From positions 44,878,044 to 44,942,043 of the forward strand of contig BTRK01000003.1 of the NCBI GenBank assembly GCA_036245805.1: a stretch of 64,000 nucleotides of DNA, in the 5' to 3' direction. A program made the translations under genes and the position numbers. Source of the stretch: Pristionchus mayeri (taxonomy: Eukaryota > Nematoda > Chromadorea > Rhabditida > Neodiplogasteridae). Under the pieces are notes generated by a model that was given only the letters and a program-made list of their open reading frames with translations, made no database searches and had not been told where the DNA came from. Of this stretch, positions 46,150 through 57,068 are shown one piece after another (the first letter of the stretch is position 1; the number at the start of each line of letters is the position of its first letter).

Positions 46150-48755
46150 GTCATTCCTCTAGGGGTCTCTCAGTTCAGTCCTTCCCTCTCTTTCTCTGCA
46201 CTCTCCTCACCCCAGCGTAATCTTTCGCTTCTCCCTACTAGCTCTTCCCATCCCCCTATCTCTCACTCATCTCCCCATCGCGTCTCTTTCCCTCCCCCAA
46301 ACAGCCTTGTCCCTTCTGATTCCAATAGTCATTCTCGCTCTATTAAATGCTCGTTAATTAATTGTCGCTCTGCGCTGTCTAAGATACACACATTAGAACA
46401 ATACGCCCTGTCCTCAAACATCTCCATCCTGAACCTTACCGAAACGTGGGCTTCTCCCCTGACCTTAACTGACGCAATGCTCTCCTTTGACCGATACGTA
46501 GTGTACAGATCAGACCGAGACCCATCCATACTAGGTGGAGGAGTCGACATTCTTATTGATAGTTCGCTCCCCTCCTCAATTATTTCATCCCGATCCTAGT
46601 TTTCACCTCTAATATCCATCTCGTTGATGACTGTTTCGTTGAACCCCCGCTTCCGTCGTTTGACCACTCTATTGTTCGATTTTCTCTTCCTATCTCACTT
46701 CCTCCCGCCATTCCCCCTCCTCGTAGAGATTACAGTCAGGTCGATTGGAATTCAATCTGCTCACAGATTGACTCCATCGACTGGACTTCTCTACTTTCCT
46801 CTTCCTCTGATCCTGACATACTCTACTCTAATTTCCTTACAATTATTCACTCTATCATTGAAAAATACGTCCCCTCCGCTCGTTCAATCGGAAGCGTATA
46901 CGTTTTTCCTCCCGCTCTATTCGCCTTATTCTAAATGTAGGAAATCGTATAGGAGGCGATCATTTAATGACTACTTTTCTGCATGTCGCTCACTTAAACA
47001 ATCGATCAAACACACGGCTAGGAGTAGGGAAAACCGTCTGGCAAAATCAAACAACCTCAAATCTTTCTTCTCTTATGCAAGTACGCGAATCAAAGATTTA
47101 TTCGATACTATCCCCTCATTAGTCTCTCCCGACGGTTCTCTCTGCGTATCTGACTTATCCAAGGCATGTGAACTAGCACGCCATTTTTCTGTTTCTTACA
47201 ATCGTTCCTCCCTGGCCATCCCTTCCACATGTACTCTCTCTTCCCCCGCCTCTATTGATTATGTTGACATCTCCCCTCTCTTAGTAGCCAAGTTCCTCTC
47301 TCGCCTCCCCCCTCGCACATCATCCTCTCCCGACAACATTCCCTATGTCTTTCTAAAGCGTACTGCCCCACACATTTGCATCCCTCTCTCCATCCTCTTC
47401 AATAGATTCTTACTTCATGGCACCTCTCCCTCCATTTGGAAGACTGCCAAAGTCAAGGCAATCTATAAGCGCAAAGGGGCAAAAAATGCTGCCACCTCTT
47501 ATCGACCTATCTCACTTACCTGTTCGTCGTCCAAAGTTATGGAGAGAATCGTAGGCGAGACTCTCTGGAATTACCTTTCCGAGCACAATCTCATCTCCCC
47601 TAACCAACATGGTTTCCGCCCGCAGAGATCATGTACATCTGCACTTCTTAACTCATTCTCTCAATGGCACTCTGCACTTAACGATGGCCACTATATTTCT
47701 GTTGCATTTATCGATTTCTCTCGCGCCTTTGACTCTATCCCAATCGACTTACTCATTCACAAATGTTCACTTCTAGGCATTTGTGGTTCCCTCCTGTCCT
47801 GGATTCGCTCTTTCTTATTCGGTAGATCACAATCTGTCTCCATCAGTGCCTCTTCCTCTCCTTCTTTCCCTGCCCTCTCAGGAGTTCCCCAAGGCTCTGT
47901 TTTAGGACCCCTTCTTTTCTCCCTGTACATCAGTGACCTGCCCTCCTTACTTCCTCCTAATGTACACTGTATTCTTTACGCAGATGATGTTAAACTCTGG
48001 TCTTACTCTGACCCTGCCTCTCTCCAATCCTCTCTTGAGATTCTATATAAGTGGTCATCGGACTGGGGTCTTACCGTATCCCTCACTAAGACCGAACCAA
48101 TGCTAATTGGAAGATCACATCCCCCTCTATCTTCACTCTTAATGGCACTTCTCTCCCTACCGTATCCCAGTTCACCGATCTAGGAGTCACATACTCTAAT
48201 AAACTTGAGTTCAGCGCACACATATCTAGTAAGATCTCAAAGGCCCGTTCTCGTTGCTCATACATCCTGCGATCCTTTGTCTCCAAAAATCCTCAACTGT
48301 ATTCTCGTCTCTTTGTTACTTACGTCCGCCCTATACTCGAATATTGCTCCGAACTTTGGTCCCCTCAGAGTATAGACTTATCTCGTAGCATCGAGTGTGT
48401 TCAGCGCAAGTTCACCAAATCCGTACTTCTTAAATGTGGTATCGCCTGTAGACCTTATGCTGACCGTATGCGTTATTTTCAATTAGAACCGCTAGAATAC
48501 CGACGTACCATTATTGACCTAGTGTTTATATATAAAGTGATTCATGCAGATGTTGACATAGGCTGTCCCGAATTCCTATACCTAGTACCTCCTCGACCTA
48601 GACGCCCAAATCTTTTTCAATTACGTAAACGCCGTTCCACTTCCACTTTTTACCATTCCTTTCTCGCCAATAGAGCAGTTCCCTTGTGGAACTGTATCCC
48701 TCATAATATTGTCATCTCTAGAAATAGTGAATTGTTCTCACTTAGAGTAAAATGA
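46150..48755 (+). pseudogene. LINE-2 ORF2 (endonuclease-RT), broken
   Basis: Same frame as ORF1 up to 46599. The endonuclease starts near SIKCSLINCRSALSKI with ILNLTETW, then stops at TAG (46597-46599). The part that should carry GDFN is missing; sequence resumes in another frame with LVDDCFVEPPLPSFDHSIV (SDH-like region), implying an internal deletion of about 100 residues. A frameshift near 46915-46930 leads into the RT (SYRPISLTCSSS, QHGFRPQRS, VAFIDFSRAFDSIP, SGVPQGSVLGPLLF, YADDVKLW). Another near 48110 leads into the C-terminal domain, ending SLRVK at 48755. Not functional. Confidence 0.85.
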
Positions 48756-48960
48756 ATCCATAATATTGCTTACTCTCATTACTGCTAATTAGCTCTCTCT
48801 TAAACTTATTTATTGTCATTTTTCCCTTTGTCATCAAGTTATGGCATCGTAATATCATGTCCTTATTTCCCGTAGCAATCATTCTATAACTCTGTGCTGT
48901 CACACATGATAAAATTATTATTATCAACCTATCGTAAAAACAGCCTATCATAAAATATCA

Positions 48961-51189
48961 GGTTGATGTTTCCGAATTTATCTGACATTGCAGTTATGGT
49001 TGGGGAACGATCCACGCTTCATGGTTCGCTAAAAAATATTCAAGTTCATCGTCTTTCCGGCATGCTCCTAAAGGGATTGCGGGCTATTTCCGCATTGCTA
49101 CATGCTCCGAGGTACGTCAAACGAGAAGATAAAATATTAAAAGTGTGGTCTTCATTTCACAAACGCGAATATTCATCCTTCTCTAGATGATCTGCTGCTG
49201 AGAGCGCATGCTACACCGCTACCGACTCTGAGGTAGGTTTTGTTAAATTTTATTAAATATTTGTTTTACAACGAAGTGCGTACCAGACTGTCGCTTGGGA
49301 AACAAATGGATGTTGAAGTATTTGTGAAACACAACAAAAAATGCACAATCGCCATGCGATTTCCTGTTCCGAATACATTTGAAATTATGAACGTGTTGGT
49401 TGGCATTGATCTTTCCACCAGTTCTCTTTGAAAAAACATCAAAATATTTCAGTGAAAATGAACCTAAACATTATTCGCTCTTCTATCAAACTCTCTGGGG
49501 AAGAGTGAAGGAGAGTCCGCAGGTGGAGCGGAGAGATGAGTTCTGTCTTCAATAGTGCTTGCTGCAAGAGAGATATGTTGCCTATAAAATTGTGTTTTAA
49601 ATGGTGATCGTATGTTATAAATCAAATGAACGGAAGCGATATGTTGTAGTTGCCGCACAGAAGCATCAAGAAGCATGGTTCCCATTTGCTCATCTTGAAA
49701 CTGTTTCCATGTGTTGCACTCATATCTTTTGCAGCTGTAGGAAAAAGGAATACATCGGAAAAAGGTAGGTTTTATGAAAATGTGGTGAATTCCCGCTCTT
49801 CGTTCATTATATCATCCCAAGAAGTAGTTCACGTCAATGGGAAGATGTCAATAATCACGATTATAAAAAGAAAAAAACCTTAGCATTATTTAATCGTATA
49901 TGCATTCCCTGTTCTTGAAGTGATTTCCATAATATAATGATCTTTGTAGATTTTGCATGACTCCTAAGAGCACAAACACCAGGTAATTCGGAGTTGCGGC
50001 CATACGTTGTAAGCTGTCTGGAGCCCCTATACGTAGAGACCACAAGCCACGCCCATTTTCGGGAATACCGAATTCGCTAAACATCCGCAAGGACTCCGAC
50101 AGTCGGAATTCTTGACCAAATTGGACGATCAAAAGCGATTTCAGTAGCTCTTGGGATCCTTCACAAATGACCACTGGAGCAGCTTAATTAGGCAACTCCA
50201 ATTAGGTCAGCATACGCTAATTAAAATCAGAATAGGCGCAAAATGAGCCATTGTACTCGAGTACAGCTGCTCCACTCGTATTTTGCAGTTCACATCATTC
50301 AAATACATGACACAAAGTTAGAAAACAGATGGATCATTTTCCTGACTGTCGGAATGATTAAAAGATTTCATACAAAAATTTGCAAATCACTTTCATCCGG
50401 GCAGATTCGTACCTGTATGTTACGGGCATTAGACGTAGAGCTCTACCACTACACCAAATGAACGACTGGCGGTTTGCTATCAAGAATGATCCATTAACTT
50501 GCTCCCTTGCGATGTTTTCACGGTGTCCCGATTTTGACCATTTTTCCATTGAGAGCGAGATTAAGGTTTTTAGATTATAATTCGGTTTTTAGATTATAAT
50601 TAAGATATCGATCTAAATCAAAAAGTATGGTCTTATTTATACCATTAGGGTTCCATTGGGCACACAAACTGTCTTGTGAGATGGTTTTGGCAGAATCCCT
50701 TGTGGTTTCTACCTATACGCAATGATTTCGCTTTCTTGGGTAGAATATAAAATTATATAATGATTAATGCTCCTTAAAATAAGAGTGGTAGTCCTGCTCG
50801 GATTCAACTTTACAAACTCATTGCATAAATATATCTCTCGGCGACTGACTCCTCGTTGATATCTGGCATGCTGGCTCCAGGCTGGACAGACGATCGACCT
50901 GTCTCGAGGAGGTGAGTTATTTTTATTGAAGAGAATTGGAGATGGTCACTTCCGAAATGGGAAGAAAGGCACGACAATTTCATGATAGTGTCAACGTATC
51001 ATCAATTTTGTTTTCGTCGATTTTCTCAAATTTTTGCAGTAGGTAGAGTGGCAAAGAGATAGCAAAGATCTCTAGTTGACTCATCGCTGTTATCTCTCAA
51101 GTGGTGCTTTATGCTTGCTAAAGGAGCACCCTGTCCCCAGGATTCTAGGGTTTTTTTGAAAGCGTGAATCGTGATACGATTGTTATTAG
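48961..51189. other. Intergenic, no gene seen
   Basis: Contains copies of the GC-rich motif ending in ctc(c/t)gaggta(c/g)gt (about 49060-49125 and 49188-49240) and a weaker one at 50866-50925. 50034-50060 (agagaccacaagccacgccc) matches the start of the 6.5/7.2-kb repeat. A tRNA-like sequence is listed separately. Open frames are short with no family features. Confidence 0.4.
50392..50462 (-). tRNA. tRNA-like sequence, probably pseudo-tRNA
   Basis: On the minus strand the 71-nt segment starts ttcattt and ends ggatgaa, giving a 7-bp acceptor pairing (two G-T). GTAGTGGTAGAGC resembles an A box and GGTACGAATC a B box with one change from GGTTCGAATC. A tacg/cgta anticodon stem is possible. The D stem pairs poorly, so it is likely a degenerate tRNA or tRNA-derived repeat; anticodon not assigned. 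Confidence 0.3.
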
Positions 51190-51206
51190 TGTTGCTATTT
51201 CGAGTT

Positions 51207-51442
51207 ACTCGCGAGTAAAATTAATAGATCCACTCGCGAGTGAAAATTCACTCGCGAGTGGATTCCTTTGTTCACGCTCGCGAATCTAATTAGACTCGCG
51301 AGCATTCTCCATTCAAATTTGCCAGCGCGCGGTCGCTCCTCACTCTCTTCAGAGAATGGGGCGATCAAAGGAATCAACTCGCGAGTGACACTCGCGAATA
51401 GCACGTACTCGCGAGTGAATTTCCCCCCTTTCACTCGCGAGT
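51207..51442. repeat. Cluster of palindromic ACTCGCGAGT words
   Basis: Six perfect copies at 51207-51216, 51232-51241, 51250-51259, 51377-51386, 51407-51416 and 51433-51442, plus variants (actcgcgagc at 51294, ctcgcgaat-type words near 51275 and 51390). Spacing is irregular (centres 18-127 bp apart), so this is not a simple tandem repeat. The minus-strand frame 51195-51434 is not a credible gene. Confidence 0.85.
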
Positions 51443-51589
51443 GATCGACCGATCCGAGTGGGTCGAAAATGAACTCGGCGAGTGGCGAGCGCTCGCCGAG
51501 GTAAACTCAAGCATAACAACACTAGTACGCATCCATAGAATATAGCGGTATAGGTTGTCACTCAGTTGCCAGCCGGCGACGCCGCCCCT

Positions 51590-51770
51590 TTACTCCTGGT
51601 TTTAATACCAGTACCAATTGGACCAGACTTGGTCTGCTTGTTGGGGTGGTCTTGTTGCGGACGGGATTCGAACCCGGGACCCTGCGTCGCTCAGCCAGGC
51701 ACACTACCGGCTGAGCTATGCCCCCTGTCAGCAAATAATAACAATAATAACAGGCAATAATAACATACTA
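51590..51770 (-). mobile_element. tRNA-derived SINE
   Basis: Minus strand: the head (51725 to 51652) begins ggggggcatagctcagccgg, an excellent A box, and continues to gggttcgaatcccg, a perfect B box. The acceptor 3' side (ccgcaac) cannot pair with the 5' side (gggggca), so it is not a working tRNA. A tRNA-unrelated body follows (accaccccaacaagcag, a gaccaagtctggtcc palindrome). A taataac-type simple repeat lies on the head side. Confidence 0.55.
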
Positions 51771-54700
51771 GCTAATTTTGATGGGGCCTCGTTTCGCTTT
51801 GACGCAGGTCTTGAGTTTCTTCTCATATCCATCTACCAATTCTACCAAGAAATTTTCATCTACCAAGAAATTTTCATCGATTTTGTCTCATGCTATGAGA
51901 TGGGTGGCCTTGAGCGAGATTAATGTTGATTCCTTGGTAGAGGACATTTTGGCCTACAACACCCCTAAACATTGAAGCCGAGGGGTTGGGATCGGAGGAG
52001 TTCGGGGACCAATCAATCAAATCGGGTGCATGGGTGTCCAGACACTACTTTTTCATTTAAATGATAACATAATCTTGCTAAAAGGTCTAATGGCCCAGAT
52101 CGAAGTGGGAATTGGACTAGAGTAGAAGCGCGTCTCCGAGGATGTGCATCATGTAATACTCCTCATTGGCCTTGGCGCTCGAAGTGACACAAATAAGTTT
52201 GAACTCGCATGTTGAGTAAATAGCAGTGTAACTCCTGATGTAATGGGGATGGTTGGAGAATCAGGCAGTCCACTACTATTTTCGGATTCTTCAGGATGAG
52301 AGGCAGTGATAATGCTGTTTTGGATATTCAGCTTGCGTTCCACGGAAACTATATTTACATCGCTGAATACCGTACAAAAATGCGCGGACCTATAACAATG
52401 CGACAACAGTTTACGGTATCGTTCTCTGCGGGGCTTGATCTGACGCTCCTCTATTCCGCGCAACTTAATGCGCGTGTAATGGTGAATATTTAACTAGGAC
52501 AGGAGAAGACCACGAATGGATGCGATCGAGCTACCGAGATTCTTATCCATCTGAATGTGGTTTCGAATCACTCCTCGAATCACTCCTCGGATGCTATCTA
52601 GGTTCATGGTGGTTGAAACATATATCGATTTCCCTATGCCCGTACGACTCTGTTCAGTACCTAGACTATGACGGTATCGAAACCAAAAGACTTGTGAAAG
52701 GCGAGTCCATGAACGATGTTACATAATCCTTGTGCAGGTAGGGAATGCGGGTTTGAAGATATTAGACATCGCCATTACTAGAATACTTAACTAGCTGACA
52801 TGAAACCTTGAATAGTGAGAGAATAATGGGTACACCTCATGATAGTGACATACGGGTAGCGCAGATCTATTGGACCGAGTGATCACAGAATGTTGAAATC
52901 AGTCCGGGTAATTATGGCGCACCCTGTAGCCATTGATTGAGAAAATGGCTGCTGGATTCGGAAAAGACGGAATTTCGAGATGCACGCTGCGTTACACCAC
53001 GTTCCTGAACATCGGTTTTCTTCGTTATTATTGAGTTTAATGGAATTTTAATATGAAAACATGGATTGCGCGCTCTAGTTTAATGCAATTTACATTAAAA
53101 TATAGTCGAATTTACCAAATAGTACGTTGCATAATTAGTTGCGCAGAATTTAGCGAAAACCACCGTACAGTACTCAGCATGCAGTACAGTCGTTGTGAGA
53201 GTCTATGATTCTGTTTCATGGTAACAGTTTTTTTAATATATCATGGCTGCTCTTGATAGAACAAATCATGCAATCGAATGCAGCTAAGCGTGTTTTCGCT
53301 TCTCTACTACTGCTTTTTCCATTCCACTTTACCAATAGGGCTTTGTGAAAGAAGTTTAAAAAATCTCCCACCTCGTTAAGACAATCCTGTGAAATGGTAT
53401 TAATTAGTCAGCATGGAGAACAGCTTGCCATAGATAAACGAGGAGACAGTCAAAGAGAGATCGGAATGGGATGACAATGAACAGTTGAATATACCTAGCC
53501 TATTCGATCTCTAACACTGCATATTTATATCAAATATTCATAGTCTTATAAGCGCAAAGGGCAATCATAAATCACTTTCAGACAGTTCCGATAGTTTTTG
53601 GGGAACAATGGAAACTCGTAACTTCATTGTGTGCAAATTCTCAGTTCTGATTCCACCATTATTTTATCAACACACTAAAAGTGCACTAATAGTGGAAACA
53701 ACCCTCCTCGTTTATCATACTCACTACATTGTCTGCTGATGTAGAAATCACTGAATTAGAGGACAGTCTATTTCACTATTAATGCCACTAGTTTAATCCA
53801 CCAGTAGTATCACTATTTCATCCACTAATAGTGATACTAATAGCAAGGTGAGAGAGTATGGGAAACGAGGAGAGTTTATATTTATGGCATTGTTAGATTC
53901 ACTGTTAGTGCAGCTGTTGACGAACTAATGGTGGAATCATACCAGAGTCACAACGCTATTTTTCAAAACTCTACGTCTGTTCCTCTGTTCGCTGTTCCTC
54001 GTATCATTCGATGCTCACCTCCTCCAAGTAGCAAGTATGACATTCCATTCCTTCTTTCGCGGATAAAAATCAAACACACTTTTCATAAATTAACTACCCA
54101 AATTTAATATAAATTAGACGACTCAATGTCCTACAAATTTCTTATTTGCTCAAGTTTTCCCTGGTTCTAAGCAAGTGCCTACCCGGCACAACCATTATAA
54201 TCGATCCAGGCCATTCCTTGCCCCACTCAATTTCTATCTCCTCCACGTAGTCAGAAGGCCAATATACCCTCGTCTCCTGTCTATAATATAATATTCACTC
54301 TCGCGCTCAGGATAAATAGGAAAAACAATATGTGAAAATGATTCATACCGTACACCCGAAACACGTTGTATGTCTAGAGTGAGTTTATGTGCATTCCATA
54401 TTTTCACTTATTGAGAGTTCTTCAACAAGCTACGGTGGCGCTACTATAGCCATCTTGGTTGCTCTAATTTGGTTTTTTACGCAAACATTATTGGAACAAA
54501 CATTTTTTTGATTTTCATGACATGGGGTTTGCGTACCAATCACAAGCAATCACACCGTTAAAATAGTATCTGATTCTGTTAAACTATCCTTGTATATTTC
54601 GCCTACGGAAGACTGCATATGTGACCGAAATACAATCTGGAATCAAGAAACTTAAATTTTTTCTCATCAGTAACATCGTCCATCTTGCGTGCTGGCAGGG

Positions 54701-56036
54701 GGACTGCTGCAGCAAGCACTACTTGCTTCGCTGCCGACTCAGAGATAGGTCAAATGAAGAGGAAATAGCTACAAATTATCTTTGGCTCTCGAGGTATCGC
54801 GTGAAGTAAGGAGAGGCTGATAATCTACCACGAGTCCTTTTCCAATCGCAATCGTCACAAGGCAGATTGGTGTTGCTACAATTGTTTGTAATTTCGAGAA
54901 TGATCTTAGTTTTGATTTTCATGACACAGGTAGAAACAAATTAAATTTTATTCTACATCTGCCACAACGAATTTCTGTCACTTCGCGACACTCATCTTAC
55001 GAAATTCCCACAAAAATCGATTCAAACGTGTTTACCACGTTGTTATCAACGTTTTTATACTTCAAATCATTATCGTTCCCATCCTTACTAATTACGCAGC
55101 CCGTTAGCCTGTGCTCGCGGGTTGTTTACCTGTTCCTTCACGGTTTTACCGCCCATTTCACTCACCGGGCGTCGGTCTGTGCCGGCGTCTCGGCACTTCT
55201 CTCTCTCTCTCCCTCGGCCTTATGTCGTTGTATTTCATCACAATATTTTCCCATTGTTGCACTCCGCGTAACTTACCCATTCCTTAAGCGCCGCATCAAC
55301 GGTGCTTCTCGTCTCGACGACTGACCGGACCACTTCTACTTCACTCGACCCTCTCCCTTTCTCCGATCTATACCAGGTTGGAGTCCCTTCCCATTCAACC
55401 CCACACCATTCTAGCCTTCCCTTTCCCTTCCATTTAGCTAAATTAGCGTAGTTTCTCGTTCACCTGTTGTGTAATAATTAATTGTGACGATAATCAATGT
55501 TTATTAATTAAAATCCTTCGCGTTTATCACATCGAATATACACATAGCGGACTTCTCTAATCAGTGAGAAGTTCGTATAATAGTCACGCTTGAAGTGGCG
55601 TTGCATATATTTGTTTAAAAATGCATTGAACCCGCGATTAGCTAAGCGTCAGAATTAATGGTTATTACATACACACGCTCTCTAGTAGGTCAGAGTGAGG
55701 AGCGAGCTTGGGCGAAAAATATTATCGGATCGCTTAAATTTCCATATTGTTCTCTGACATAATGTCTCCACGCTGAATATCGAGAGCCATATCTCGAAGA
55801 TGTGAGTTATTACTATTTAAACGAAAGAACAAAAGTTATTATTATTTAACCGAAAGAAGGACGATAATTCATTGTCGAAACAAGAAGGAAGACAAGGTAA
55901 TAGGAACGCCAAAGCGCGAGCACACCTAGTCAAATGAGAAGTTTAGTTCATTTTATCTTGAGGTGATACGTCAATATCCTAGGAGACGCGATAAGAGCAG
56001 TGTCGTACGAAGCCAGGAGGAATTTTTAAATGTAGA
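51771..56036. other. Intergenic with repeats; no gene recognised
   Basis: 52945-53235 is the compact copy of the split repeat at 12.2-13.6 kb. 53650-53850 holds several short palindromic words around ccactaatagtg / cactattag. 54690-54760 is a copy of the GC-rich motif ending gactcagagataggtcaaa. 55090-55440 is unusually CpG- and pyrimidine-rich (cgggcgtcggtctgtgccgg, then ctctctctctccctc), in the style of the LINE 5' regions here, and may be an element fragment; the 98-codon frame at 55028-55324 is not convincing. Confidence 0.4.
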
Positions 56037-57068
56037 ATATCACGCTCCTCACGGGAGAATCGAGCTGAATCAGGGAATGGAGGGAAAACCGTGAAATGAG
56101 TTCTAATCGGATTTGGGCATCCTGAGGCATGTCTGACACTCCCCCAAAGTCTCATTGTGCAGACTTCATTTTGGAGCTGTCTACGCCGGGCACGATGTTG
56201 ATAGCTCTCACTTTGAGCTCTTGTATCTCGGTAACAGGGCAAGATATAACAAAATTGACCTCTGAGATACCCCCACTCATTTTTCGAGCTCTATCGACGT
56301 ATATAGTTCATTTTGTCTGAATGTCAAATTTAACAGTGATACACAGTGGGTCAATTTTCACAAAAGTGTAGGTAAAGAAGCAGGCAAATTTTACATATGT
56401 TGTAGAGTTTTCCAACTGCTATCGAATGAGTGGTTTGTGCAAAAAATAGCAGGGGTATAATTAGAGTTAAGGCCTTTTTAGTTTTCATGATGATTTGAAG
56501 TCAATTCATTTCATTCCGAAGCGCGTTTAGACCGCTCATCTCGCCTGGTCAACCAAGAATGATCGTATTTCAATAACATTTTCTGAAGAAAAATTACTTC
56601 AAATCATCATAAAAACTAAAAAGGCCTTAACTCTAATTATACCCTGCTATTTTTTGCACAAACCACTCATTCGATAGCGCTTGGAAAACTCTACAACATA
56701 TGTAAAAATTGCCTGGTTCTTTACCTACACTTTTGTGAAAATTGACCCACTGTGTATCACTGTTAAATTTGACATTCAGATAAAATGAACTATATACGTC
56801 GATAGAGCTCGAAAAATGAGTGGGGGTATCTCAGAGGTCAATTTTGTTATATCTTGCACTGTTACCGAGATACAAGAGCTCAAAGTGAGAGCTATCAACA
56901 TCGTGCCCGGCGTAGGCAGCTCCAAAATGAAGTCTGCACAATGAGACTTTGGGGGAGTGTCAGACATGCCTCAGTATGCCCAAATCCGGATAGAACTCAT
57001 TTCACGGTTTTCGCTCCATTCCCTGAAATGTCGATTCTAGCTCGATTCTCTCGTGAGAGGCGTGATAT
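56037..57068. mobile_element. Foldback element, ~470-bp arms
   Basis: Arms 56037-56502 and 56596-57068 are near-identical inverted copies: outer atatcacgc(ctc) with gagaatcgagct; inner ggccttttta and gatgatttgaagt. Spacer ~93 bp. The paired 63- and 76-87-codon frames are arm shadows. Relatives: 13148-13470 (single arm) and 58845-59000 (inverted, partial). No transposase. Confidence 0.8.

Larger units (their letters stand above)
44742..48949 (+). mobile_element. Second CR1-like LINE, decayed
   Basis: 5' UTR with a gcggcctctcggt hairpin and pyrimidine-rich tracts (to 45159), ORF1, broken ORF2, 3' UTR with an attattatt-type tail near 48915. An 11-bp word (ataaaatatca) borders both sides, a plausible target duplication, though the exact ends are uncertain. 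It differs clearly from the LINE in the palindrome (different ORF1, YADDVKLW instead of YADDIKIY), so it is another family of the same broad group. Confidence 0.75.

Noticed and set aside
51652..51725. Functional tRNA gene (minus strand)
   Set aside because: A and B boxes are excellent, but the acceptor 5' and 3' sides do not pair and a non-tRNA body follows; called a SINE instead.
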